DNA from: PUPG01 sp031323845
GTDB taxonomy: Bacteria; Bacteroidota; Bacteroidia; Bacteroidales; UBA7960
Assembly: GCA_031323845.1 (NCBI GenBank)
Contig: JAVIYP010000024.1
Location: forward strand, 1 to 42,868
Reading direction: 5' to 3'
Length of the DNA: 42,868 bases
A program made the translations under genes and the position numbers. Each line of letters begins with the position of its first letter. Position 1 is the first letter of the stretch. Shown one piece after another: positions 26,666 to 34,566 of this stretch. The notes below the pieces were generated by a model. It searched no databases, was not told the DNA's origin, and saw nothing but the letters and a program-made list of their open reading frames with translations.

Positions 26666-28126
26666 ATGAGCAACACACTGAGCAGTCTTGAACCGAAATC
26701 GTTATGGGCCTATTTTGAAGCCATTTGCAACATACCTCATCCATCAAAAAAAGAAAAAGCCATTATTGAGTATGTGAAGGGAATTGGCGAGGGAGCAGGT
26801 CTTGAAACCATAGCGGACCATGTTGGCAACATTGTGATACGCAAGCCTGCGACCAGGGGTATGGAAAACCGGAAAACCATTGTTTTACAGGGGCATTTGG
26901 ATATGGTTCCCCAGAAAAACAACGATACGGTTCATGATTTCGACAAAGACCCCATTGTGCCCTATATTGACGGCGACTGGGTAAAGGCCAGGGGCACTAC
27001 GCTCGGGGCGGATAACGGCATAGGTGTGGCTGCGGCACTTGCCGTTCTTACCGATGATAAGCTGGAGCACGGACCCATTGAGGGCCTGTTTACCGTTGAT
27101 GAAGAAACCGGCATGACAGGTGCTTTTGAGCTCCGGCCCGGACTGCTGAAAGGCGATATTCTGATCAATCTTGATTCGGAGGATGAAGGGGAGTTATACA
27201 TTGGCTGTGCCGGTGGCATGGACACCAATGCCTTTATTTCCTATAAAGAAGAAGCGGTACCTGCTGAACATCTTGCCTTTAAGGTTGAAGTCAAAGGATT
27301 AAAGGGTGGTCACTCAGGGCTGGACATCAAGCTGGGCCGCGGCAATGCCATAAAAATTCTGAACCGTTTGTTATGGCAGGCGGAACGGGAAATAGGGCTC
27401 CGGCTTTCTTCTGTTGATGGTGGCAGCCTGCGCAATGCCATTCCCCGTGAGGCTTCGGCCATCATCGCTATCCCGGAGAAAAACAGGGAACAATTTGAAG
27501 CACTGGCAAAAAGTATGCAATCCACCCTGGTGAATCAGCTTGGCAGTGTAGATCCCGGTGTCAGTCTCAGCGTTTCACCTGCTGCAATGCCAGCATCGGT
27601 AATGGACTCACAAAGCTGCAAAAACACCCTGAATGCCGTGTACGCATGTCCCAACGGTCCTGTCCGTTTTATCGCTGAAATGCCTGATGTGGTGGAAACC
27701 AGCACCAACCTGGCCATCCTGAAGTCGGGAGACGGCCTTGTTGAAATAGCCACCCTGCAGCGCAGCTCGGTCGATTCGGCCAAGCAGGATCTTTGCAATA
27801 TGATAAGGACGGTGTTTGAAATGGCCGGTGCCAGGGTTGAGCAGAGCGGCGAATACCCGGGGTGGAAGCCCAACGTGGACTCTCCCATCCTGAAAACCAT
27901 GAAAGAAGTGTATCTGAACCTTTACGGCAAAACACCCGAGCAAAAAGTAATACACGCCGGCCTCGAATGCGGCATACTGGGCGCTGCATATCCCAACATG
28001 GACATGATCTCTTTCGGCCCCACCATCCGCAACCCCCATTCTCCCGACGAAATGGTCAACATCAAAACTGTGAAACTGTTCTATGAATATCTGACGGAAA
28101 CATTAAAGAACGCACCTGTGAAGTAA
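26666..28126 (+). CDS. pepD: Aminoacyl-histidine (Xaa-His) dipeptidase, M20 family
   Basis: 486 residues from ATG 26666; a TTG at 26618 is in frame but lies in the promoter repeat, so it is not used. The enzyme hydrolyses Xaa-His dipeptides such as carnosine in the cytoplasm with a two-metal centre. The metal and catalytic motifs are present: QGHLDMV (H77, D79), LGADNGIG (D116), DEETGMTGA (E146, E147), NLDSEDEGE and the C-terminal HAGLECG. The lid domain motif GGHSGLDI is also intact. Length is the usual one for PepD. The promoter inside the repeat just upstream suggests it is transcribed alone, and no partner gene follows on the same transcript within 78 bases except the coiled-coil protein gene. 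Confidence 0.94.
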   Translation: MSNTLSSLEPKSLWAYFEAICNIPHPSKKEKAIIEYVKGIGEGAGLETIADHVGNIVIRKPATRGMENRKTIVLQGHLDMVPQKNNDTVHDFDKDPIVPYIDGDWVKARGTTLGADNGIGVAAALAVLTDDKLEHGPIEGLFTVDEETGMTGAFELRPGLLKGDILINLDSEDEGELYIGCAGGMDTNAFISYKEEAVPAEHLAFKVEVKGLKGGHSGLDIKLGRGNAIKILNRLLWQAEREIGLRLSSVDGGSLRNAIPREASAIIAIPEKNREQFEALAKSMQSTLVNQLGSVDPGVSLSVSPAAMPASVMDSQSCKNTLNAVYACPNGPVRFIAEMPDVVETSTNLAILKSGDGLVEIATLQRSSVDSAKQDLCNMIRTVFEMAGARVEQSGEYPGWKPNVDSPILKTMKEVYLNLYGKTPEQKVIHAGLECGILGAAYPNMDMISFGPTIRNPHSPDEMVNIKTVKLFYEYLTETLKNAPVK

Positions 28127-28204
28127 GGCCTTGCACAGGTTCAACGGTTTTCGTAATATTGTAATAAACCGAATGTATCGTTTTTCATAACAAAATTCAG
28201 AACC

Positions 28205-29101
28205 ATGTACTCAGCAGAAAAAAATACCGGCAAACAACTCAATGCTTTAAAAATCGGAGTCATTGTAGTTTCCGTGCTGCTGGCAATCGCCATTGCCGGC
28301 ACTATTATTTTCATGAACAGGGCCGGAAAGCTGTCCAAAGAGAATGAAAAGCTCATTGAACAGAGAGAACAGCTTCAGCGTGAGATCAGAACGCTGAATG
28401 AGGCCGTTGATGTAAAAGACGGCATCATTAAAGAGCAAAAGGCTGATATGGATCAGATGCGGGAAGACCACCAAAAGGAAGTGGCAGAAAAAGACGCACG
28501 TATTGCCAGTCTGAGTCGCAGGGTTACCGCTACGGGCAGCCGGCTTGAAGCATCGGAGCAGGAAAACAAGGTGTTAACTGCCGAAAAGGAAGAGCTGGAG
28601 CAGCAATATGCGATGCTCAGCGATGAGATTGACAGGCTGAACCGGCAGCTTGAAGTAACCAAAGCATCGTATCTGGAGCTGCAGGAAGAGGTTGAAAAGA
28701 CGAGGCAACTCAAGGTTTACAATATCTCTTATCTTACCAAATGGGAGCGCCTGATTTGTGCTGACAGATACAACGTCAGCCAGGCAAGGAGGGTTGACCA
28801 GACCTTTATTGATTTTGAGGTTGACGGCACCATATTTTCGGAAACGGGTTACAAGAACGTTCACCTGTTATTGCTGGATCCCGATGGTCGCCTGCTGAAT
28901 CCCTCTGCCGGTCAGTTTATGATTGCAGAAACGGGAGAAAACAGCAGCTACACCGTTGCGGATCAATTCTATTACAACTTCGAACCGGTAAAGCTTGAGT
29001 TCAGGATCATACACCCCGAAAGATTAAAACCGGGCACTTACACCATTAAAACATACCTTGATGGTGCCCTCAGCCGGACCTCAGAAATGGTGCTTGAATA
29101 A
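28205..29101 (+). CDS. Coiled-coil inner-membrane protein, function unknown
   Basis: 298 residues that I do not recognise as a named family. A short cytoplasmic N-terminus is followed by one membrane helix (15-37, IGVIVVSVLLAIAIAGTIIFM). A charged heptad-rich coiled coil runs from about 40 to 168 (repeated leucine with K/E/Q positions, e.g. LTAEKEELEQQYAMLSDEID). The C-terminal 125 residues look like a beta sandwich (VHLLLLDPDGRLLNP and LKPGTYTIKTYLDG). The topology suggests a periplasmic rod holding a beta domain. It sits between pepD and rpmH with its own 78-base upstream gap. A clear promoter is not seen. It is likely a lineage-specific envelope protein. Confidence 0.8.
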   Translation: MYSAEKNTGKQLNALKIGVIVVSVLLAIAIAGTIIFMNRAGKLSKENEKLIEQREQLQREIRTLNEAVDVKDGIIKEQKADMDQMREDHQKEVAEKDARIASLSRRVTATGSRLEASEQENKVLTAEKEELEQQYAMLSDEIDRLNRQLEVTKASYLELQEEVEKTRQLKVYNISYLTKWERLICADRYNVSQARRVDQTFIDFEVDGTIFSETGYKNVHLLLLDPDGRLLNPSAGQFMIAETGENSSYTVADQFYYNFEPVKLEFRIIHPERLKPGTYTIKTYLDGALSRTSEMVLE

Positions 29102-29137
29102 TTTCCACAGAAAGATGTAGAATATTTCTTTCAAGTC

Positions 29138-29168
29138 GTTGCAGGGAAAAAATATTTTTCTATCTTTG
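29138..29168 (+). promoter_or_regulatory. Promoter of rpmH
   Basis: GTTG (29138-29141), 19 bases, TATCTTTG (29161-29168): an almost exact match to the Bacteroidota -33/-7 consensus. Transcription would start near 29175, leaving a leader of about 60 bases before the L34 start codon. Confidence 0.8.
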
Positions 29169-29233
29169 CAGTCCGAAATTATTAAGCCTTTCTGCCAGTT
29201 AAAGGCGTCACTAACGGATAAAAAGCATCAGAT

Positions 29234-29389
29234 ATGAAAAGAACATACCAACCCTCGGTCAGAAGAAGAAAGAACAAGCACGGATTCAGAAAAAGGATGG
29301 CCTCAAAAAATGGCCAGCAGGTGCTGGCTGCCCGCAGGGCGAAGGGCAGAAAGAAACTGTCGGTTTCTTCAGAAAAGACTCATAAATAG
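29234..29389 (+). CDS. rpmH: 50S ribosomal protein L34
   Basis: 51 residues, highly basic, beginning MKRTYQPSVRRRKNKHGFRK, the hallmark N-terminus of L34, and continuing RMASKNGQQVLAARRAKGRK. It is a component of the large ribosomal subunit. It stands alone between a strong promoter and an intrinsic terminator. The dnaA-rnpA neighbourhood common in other phyla is not present, as is usual in Bacteroidota. The C-terminal tail of eleven residues (KLSVSSEKTHK) is slightly longer than in E. coli. Confidence 0.97.
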   Translation: MKRTYQPSVRRRKNKHGFRKRMASKNGQQVLAARRAKGRKKLSVSSEKTHK

Positions 29390-29424
29390 TTTTGTTTAGG
29401 TTTTAGGTTTACAGATCACCTCCG

Positions 29425-29454
29425 GCCGGCTCATTTTGATGGGCCGGCTTTTTT
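29425..29454 (+). terminator. Intrinsic terminator of rpmH
   Basis: GCCGGCTCA (29425-29433) pairs with TGGGCCGGC (29440-29448) around TTTTGA, with one G-T pair, and is followed by TTTTTT. The last codons and stop of the convergent YgiQ-family gene (stop at 29431-29433) lie inside the hairpin. Confidence 0.88.
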
Positions 29455-31239
29455 ATTTCTCCACGCCGGGGATGCTTTCAGCAGATATGCCTTTTGCTGT
29501 TTTTTCCGTGCATCAGAACGGGCCACAAAGATGGTTTTCCCTGTATAGGGGTCCATTCCTGTATTATACATGGTTGTGGCCAGTGTCATAGGTGTGGGTG
29601 TAAATTCCTGCACATGCTCTGCATGCAGGCCCAGGGTACGCACCAGCTTGCCCAGGGCCAGCATGTCCTGGTCGTCTGAACCGGGATGTCCGGAAATAAA
29701 ATAGGGCACCAGTTGCCAGGGTAAGCGTTCTTTGCGGCATAGTTCCCTGAACCGGGTGTAAAACAATTCCAGGCTCCTAACCCCTGCCTTTCTCATGTGC
29801 CGGAGCACTCTTTCCTCTGTGTGTTCCGGTGCAATTTTCAAACGCCCCGATACGTGGTGCCGAAGCAAGGTTCCGATGTACTCGTTCAATGCATAATTCC
29901 TGGTTCGGGCAGGTGGTTGTCCCACCAGCATATCATAACGCACACCGCTGCCTATGGTGAGTTTTTTGACTCCTTTTACGCTGACGGCTTTTTTATAAAG
30001 GCTGAGCAAGGGTTGATGATCGAAGTTCAGGTTGTCGCAGATGCCCGGATAAATGCAGGAAGGCCTTTTGCAGCGTTGGCAGCGTTCAGGGTCAATGCCC
30101 CCCATGCCATACATATTGGCCGAAGGGCCGCCCAGGTCGGTTACATGCCCTTTGAAACCTGGCATGCGGACCACACACTCCAGCTCCTTCAGCACGCTTT
30201 GCTCAGACCGGCTCACCACGAATTTGCCCTGATGTGCGGCTATGGCGCAGAAGCTGCACCCCCCGAAACAGCCGCGGTGTGCATTAACCGAAAACCGAAT
30301 CATCTCCCAGGCGGGGATGGGTGGTTTTTTGTCATATTTTGGATGTGGCATGCGCGTGAAAGGCAAGTCGTAGGGCATGTCTGCCTCCTCCTGACTCGCA
30401 GGCGGGTATGGCGGATTCACCACCACACGAAACCCTGACTGATGCTGCATGAGACGTTGCCCCGACCAGCGGTGCGAATCCTCTTCAAACAAACGAAAAG
30501 CTTCGGCATAGGCGCGCTTGTCTTCAAGACAACGTTCATGTGAAGGCAATACCACCTCCTCAACGCCTTTGAGCGGAGGCAGCCTGGTGTCGTTGTCCGA
30601 AATAAAAGCCGTTTGCAAAATGTTATGAAGCGAGCTTACCGGCACACCCTTGCTCATCAGCTCAATGATCCTGACAAAAGGCCGTTCACCCATGCCGAAA
30701 ATCAGCATGTCGGCTCCGCTTTCGACCAGTATTGAGGCTTTAAGCTTGTCCTGCCAGTAATCATAATGTGTAAGCCGGCGCATGGAAGCCTCCACTCCGC
30801 CCAGGATAACCGGCGTATCGGGATAAAGCTCTTTCAGAATGCGTGTATAAACAATACTGGGCATGTCGGGCCGGTAACCGGACCGGCCTCCGGGAGTGTA
30901 GGCATCATTGCTTCGCCTGCGCCTGCGGGCAGTGTAATGATTGACCATCGAATCCATGGCCCCCGCCGTGACACCAAAAAAAAGCCGGGGCTTGCCCAGT
31001 TTGCGAAAGTCACGCAGGTCATCGCGCCAGTTGGGTTGTGGCAATACGGCCACACGCATCCCCTGCGCCTCAGCTACACGAGCCATAACCGCCACCCCAA
31101 AAGACGGATGATCCACATAGGCATCTCCCGAGACAAGAATAATGTCAGGCTGATCCCACCCTAAACGTTCAAACTCTTCCCTGGTGACAGGTAAAAACTG
31201 CAAGTGCCCGTGTGTTCTTTCCAACATGGCGGCCATCAA
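29431..31239 (-). CDS. YgiQ-family (UPF0313) radical SAM protein
   Basis: 602 residues. The N-terminal domain is the UPF0313 type (SGDAYVDHPSFG, residues 37-48; FFGVTAGAMDSMVNHYTARRR, 87-107; ILGGVEASMRRLTHYDYW, 145-162). The radical SAM core has RGCFGGCSFC with cysteines C324, C328 and C331, which would hold the [4Fe-4S] cluster. Further family blocks are DLGGPSANMYGM, LKIAPEHTEE and PYFISGHPGS. The substrate of this family is not known to me. It is shorter than E. coli YgiQ (about 740) mainly at the C-terminus, where the tail is missing. It is convergent with rpmH, and its end overlaps the rpmH terminator. The start at 31239 (MMAAMLERTHGHLQFLPVTR) fits the family, although MLERTH five residues in is also possible. 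Confidence 0.92.
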   Translation of the reverse strand: MMAAMLERTHGHLQFLPVTREEFERLGWDQPDIILVSGDAYVDHPSFGVAVMARVAEAQGMRVAVLPQPNWRDDLRDFRKLGKPRLFFGVTAGAMDSMVNHYTARRRRRSNDAYTPGGRSGYRPDMPSIVYTRILKELYPDTPVILGGVEASMRRLTHYDYWQDKLKASILVESGADMLIFGMGERPFVRIIELMSKGVPVSSLHNILQTAFISDNDTRLPPLKGVEEVVLPSHERCLEDKRAYAEAFRLFEEDSHRWSGQRLMQHQSGFRVVVNPPYPPASQEEADMPYDLPFTRMPHPKYDKKPPIPAWEMIRFSVNAHRGCFGGCSFCAIAAHQGKFVVSRSEQSVLKELECVVRMPGFKGHVTDLGGPSANMYGMGGIDPERCQRCKRPSCIYPGICDNLNFDHQPLLSLYKKAVSVKGVKKLTIGSGVRYDMLVGQPPARTRNYALNEYIGTLLRHHVSGRLKIAPEHTEERVLRHMRKAGVRSLELFYTRFRELCRKERLPWQLVPYFISGHPGSDDQDMLALGKLVRTLGLHAEHVQEFTPTPMTLATTMYNTGMDPYTGKTIFVARSDARKKQQKAYLLKASPAWRNKKAGPSK

Positions 31240-31514
31240 TAATTAATGTTTACAAAGTTAAGCTTTCCGGTTGATTCGTGCAGTCCGTGCTAATCGCTTG
31301 CCTAAATAATGCTTGCACCGGTCCTATGTTAATGCACCTCCCTCCTGCCCTTTTATCCCATTTCGTGTCGAACAAGTCTGAAAACAGAACAATCCGGGTA
31401 TTTCCCTAACGTGATGGAGGGCAATCCGAAAGGCTTTGAGAATCATACTTGTGCTGATAAACGAATGCCGTGGGATAGCAGGCCCGGAACGTCCAGGCTC
31501 AAATGAATAAATAT

Positions 31515-31663
31515 CCTGTACCTTTCTCCAAAAAAACCACTAGCATTTTGTTACAAAAAGCTCACAAAATGCTTATATACAAAAGGAACCGCTGCGCTTT
31601 ACTATGAATCCTTTTAATTCGTCAGGATGTAATTTCGCATGAAAAAAAATTCATGTACTTTTG
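31515..31663 (+). repeat. Dispersed hairpin-plus-promoter repeat, copy 2
   Basis: Parts correspond one by one to copy 1: TGTACCTTTCTCC (31517-31529; 12 of 13 identical to 26473-26485), an inverted repeat with 10-base-pair arms (31542-31551 and 31564-31573), AGGAACCGCTGCGCTTT (31584-31600; one difference), a degenerate second palindrome (31604-31622 area) and the perfect palindrome CATGAAAAAAAATTCATG (31638-31655) with TACTTTTG. The hairpin arms keep TTTTGT/ACAAAA but differ in length and outer sequence from copy 1. Confidence 0.78.
31633..31663 (+). promoter_or_regulatory. Promoter of the DUF4834-yfhO-glycosyltransferase genes, carried by the repeat
   Basis: TTTC (31633-31636), 19 bases, TACTTTTG (31656-31663). 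It has the same geometry as the pepD promoter and the same palindrome as spacer. The DUF4834 start codon at 31688 is 25 bases downstream. Confidence 0.6.
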
Positions 31664-31687
31664 TTCTTCAATAGAAAAAAGCATATC

Positions 31688-31957
31688 ATGGCTTTGTATA
31701 AGATCATCGGCACATTTATCCTCATCTATCTGATTTTCAGAATTCTTGTTTTTTATGTCATGCCCAGGATAGGTCAATGGTATTTGAACCGTCACCGTGA
31801 CAGGTTTTACCGCAACAACCCTTCGGCAGCAAAAGCAAAAGAACGCATGGAAAAACAGGGCATGCGCATAGCTCAAGATCAGAAACACCAAACTACAGAC
31901 ACCGACAATATTGGCGAATATGTTGATTTTGAAGATGTTGAAGATGACGACAAATGA
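31688..31957 (+). CDS. DUF4834-family small membrane protein
   Basis: 89 residues. One membrane helix spans about 6-26 (IGTFILIYLIFRILVFYVM), followed by an arginine-rich segment (LNRHRDRFYRNNPSAAKAKE) and a very acidic tail (EYVDFEDVEDDDK). This matches the small proteins annotated as DUF4834 that precede yfhO in many Bacteroidota. The function is not known. The YfhO gene begins 41 bases after its stop, so the two are probably co-transcribed from the repeat-borne promoter. A start at 31661 (TTG) is in frame but falls within the promoter. Confidence 0.85.
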   Translation: MALYKIIGTFILIYLIFRILVFYVMPRIGQWYLNRHRDRFYRNNPSAAKAKERMEKQGMRIAQDQKHQTTDTDNIGEYVDFEDVEDDDK

Positions 31958-31998
31958 ACGGCAACCCTGTAACACCTTAAACTCAAGTGTTTTCTTTC

Positions 31999-34533
31999 AT
32001 GAATCCTTTTAGAGCAATCACCGCTGGCATTAACATCCGATCCCTGGTACCTTATCTGGCCGCCATAGCCCTTTTTCTAGTAATGACACTGGCTTATGTG
32101 AGTCCAGTGCTGGAAGGTAAGCGCCTGAAACAGCCCGACATTGTAAACTGGCAGGGTATGTCAAAAGAGATCACAGATTTTCGTGATCAAACCGGCGAAG
32201 AAGCGCTGTGGACGAATTCCATGTTTGGAGGCATGCCCGCCTTCCAGATATCGGTTCAGTGGGCCAACAACATTGCCGGCTTTTTTCATAACGTTATGAC
32301 GCTGTGGTTGCCTCGTCCGGCCGATATGATTTTCCTGTATTTTGCCGGCTTTTTCATCTTTTTGCTGATGCTGAAGGTGAATCCGTGGATCGCTTTTGCC
32401 GGCGCTGTCGGATTTGCATTCTCTTCCTATCATTTCATCATCATTGAAGCCGGACATAACTCAAAAGCGGTGGCCATCGGTTATATGGCACCGGTACTGG
32501 GCTCCATCATCTATACTTTTCGCAGAAACATCCTTACGGGAGGCGTGTTTTTTGCCGTTTTCATGGGGCTTCAGCTTTACGCCAACCACTTTCAGATGAC
32601 CTATTACCTGGCCATTGCCGTGGTGTTTTACGGACTTGTGGAGCTGTACGAACACCTTCGCCGGGAGCAGGCCTTGCTGTTTTTTAAAAAATTCGGTGTT
32701 CTGACAGCAGCGTTGGTGCTGGCTGTGGGCATCAACATCGGCAACTTCTGGGGCACATGGTCCTATACATCCGAAACGATGCGGGGAGGCAGCGAGCTTA
32801 CCATCGGTGATGAAACCCGCACATCGGGGCTGAGCAAGGAATACATCACAAACTGGAGTTATGGCATTGGCGAAACATTTACCCTGCTCATACCTAATGC
32901 AAAAGGCGGAGCCACAGGGCCGCTCGGTCAGCATAAAACCGCACTCGACCAGGTGAACCCGGCCTACCGGAACATTATTGCACAGGAAAATCATTATTGG
33001 GGTGATCAGCCGTTCACTTCAGGCCCGGTCTATGTGGGCGTCGTGGTGCTGTTCTTCTTTTTCCTGGCATTGTTTCTTGAAAAAAGCCGCTTGAAGTGGG
33101 CCTTGCTGGCAGCCATTATCCTGGGCATCATGCTTTCCTGGGGCAAGAATTTTATGCCGCTGACCGATTTTTTCATTGACTATGTACCGGGATACAACAA
33201 GTTCAGGGCAGTATCCATGACGCTGGTGATTGTCGAGCTGTGCATTCCGGCCCTGGCCTTTCTCGGAATGTACCGTCTTTATGAAAACCCCGGCATACTG
33301 TCAGTAAAGCACACGGCATTTCTGACTGCCCTTGGGTTAACCGCAGCTTTGTCGCTGCTGTTTTATCTTTTCCCAAAGCAGTTCTTTTCGTTTGCCAGTG
33401 CGATGGAAACGCAGGCCTACCGGCAATGGGCGGCAGATGAACCGATGATGGCAGCGCAGATCAGGGACTTTGTCCAAAACCTGGAGGCTGCACGAGTGGC
33501 TATTTTCAGGAGCGACGCCATCAGGAGCTTCTTTTTTGCCCTGGCAGCAGGCGGAATTACCTTGCTGTATGCTTCGAAAAAGATGGGCAAACCGCTCTTT
33601 GTGCTGCTTGTCGTTGCAGCCATCACGCTCGACATGTGGCCGGTAAACCGTCGTTACCTCAACAACGACAACTTTGTCCACAGGAGGGTGGCTGAAAGGC
33701 CTTATGATCTGAGGGCCGCCGATCAATACATTCTTGCCGACCAGGATCAGTTCCGTGTTCTGGACCTGACGGTCAGCACCTTCAACAACGCGCATACATC
33801 CTACTTCCATCATTCCATTGGCGGATATCACGGTGCAAAGCTGCAGCGCTACCAGGACCTTATCGACGTTCATATCATGGATGAGATGCAGCGCATCGGC
33901 AGTCAAATAGCCGCCGGACGTGACAATCCTGAAGGTGTGGATTTCCTCGCCGGGCATAATGTTCTCAACATGCTGAATACACGCTACATCATCTATCATC
34001 CGCAAGCTGAGCCAATCAGGAATCCTTTCGCTGCCGGTAACGCCTGGTTTGTAAACCGGTACACTATCGTTGACCATGCTGACGAAGAAATCCTGAAACT
34101 GGAACATATTGATCTTAAGAATGAAGCCGTTATTGACAGGCGGTTTGCGCATCAACTCGACAACAGGGCATTTATGCATGATGCCGGGGCGGAGATAACA
34201 CTCATCCATTATCAACCCAACAAGCTTCAATACCGTTACAAGGCAACCAGTGATCAGCTTGCACTTTTTTCTGAGATCTATTACCCTGATGGCTGGCAGG
34301 TCCGGATCAATGGTGAGAAAGCGGAGTATTTCCGGGCAAACTACATACTGCGTGCCATGGTATTACCGGCCGGATCGCATGTCATTGAATTTGAATTCCG
34401 CCCGGCATCCTATTATACAGGAAAGAACATTGCACTGTTTTTCAGCATATTGATCGTACTGGCCATCGCCTATGTTGTTTTCAGAGCACTCAGGAAAGCT
34501 ATGAAGGCTTCTGACAATAATGGCCACTCATAG
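31999..34533 (+). CDS. YfhO-family multi-pass membrane protein
   Basis: 844 residues from ATG 31999; a GTG at 31987 is four codons upstream. About 12 to 14 membrane segments fill residues 15-550, with large soluble loops, and a last helix lies near the C-terminus (820-840, IALFFSILIVLAIAYVVFRAL). The family blocks SPVLEGKRLKQPDI, NSMFGGMPAFQ, EAGHNSKAVAIGYMAP and VPGYNKFRAVSM are present. The C-terminal 200 residues form a beta domain with LFSEIYYPDGWQVRINGE. YfhO proteins resemble GT-C glycosyltransferases and in firmicutes act in glycosylation of lipoteichoic acid; the acceptor here is unknown. It is followed after 9 to 33 bases by a glycosyltransferase gene, which supports a role in envelope glycan work. 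Confidence 0.9.
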   Translation: MNPFRAITAGINIRSLVPYLAAIALFLVMTLAYVSPVLEGKRLKQPDIVNWQGMSKEITDFRDQTGEEALWTNSMFGGMPAFQISVQWANNIAGFFHNVMTLWLPRPADMIFLYFAGFFIFLLMLKVNPWIAFAGAVGFAFSSYHFIIIEAGHNSKAVAIGYMAPVLGSIIYTFRRNILTGGVFFAVFMGLQLYANHFQMTYYLAIAVVFYGLVELYEHLRREQALLFFKKFGVLTAALVLAVGINIGNFWGTWSYTSETMRGGSELTIGDETRTSGLSKEYITNWSYGIGETFTLLIPNAKGGATGPLGQHKTALDQVNPAYRNIIAQENHYWGDQPFTSGPVYVGVVVLFFFFLALFLEKSRLKWALLAAIILGIMLSWGKNFMPLTDFFIDYVPGYNKFRAVSMTLVIVELCIPALAFLGMYRLYENPGILSVKHTAFLTALGLTAALSLLFYLFPKQFFSFASAMETQAYRQWAADEPMMAAQIRDFVQNLEAARVAIFRSDAIRSFFFALAAGGITLLYASKKMGKPLFVLLVVAAITLDMWPVNRRYLNNDNFVHRRVAERPYDLRAADQYILADQDQFRVLDLTVSTFNNAHTSYFHHSIGGYHGAKLQRYQDLIDVHIMDEMQRIGSQIAAGRDNPEGVDFLAGHNVLNMLNTRYIIYHPQAEPIRNPFAAGNAWFVNRYTIVDHADEEILKLEHIDLKNEAVIDRRFAHQLDNRAFMHDAGAEITLIHYQPNKLQYRYKATSDQLALFSEIYYPDGWQVRINGEKAEYFRANYILRAMVLPAGSHVIEFEFRPASYYTGKNIALFFSILIVLAIAYVVFRALRKAMKASDNNGHS

Positions 34534-34566
34534 TTCCCCGACATGACACAAAACCTTGCTGCCGGC

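Larger units (their letters stand above)
31240..31687. other. Intergenic region upstream of the DUF4834-YfhO genes
   Basis: 448 bases between divergent genes. The first 270 bases show no gene or signal that I can support. The remainder is copy 2 of the hairpin-plus-promoter repeat (31515-31663), ending 24 bases before the next start codon. Confidence 0.75.

Noticed and set aside
29797..30438. 213-codon open frame on the plus strand
   Set aside because: It is antisense to the radical SAM gene, which contains the C-x3-C-x2-C motif in the same stretch.
33337..34230. 297-codon open frame on the minus strand
   Set aside because: It is antisense to yfhO and has no membrane, motif or start signal support.
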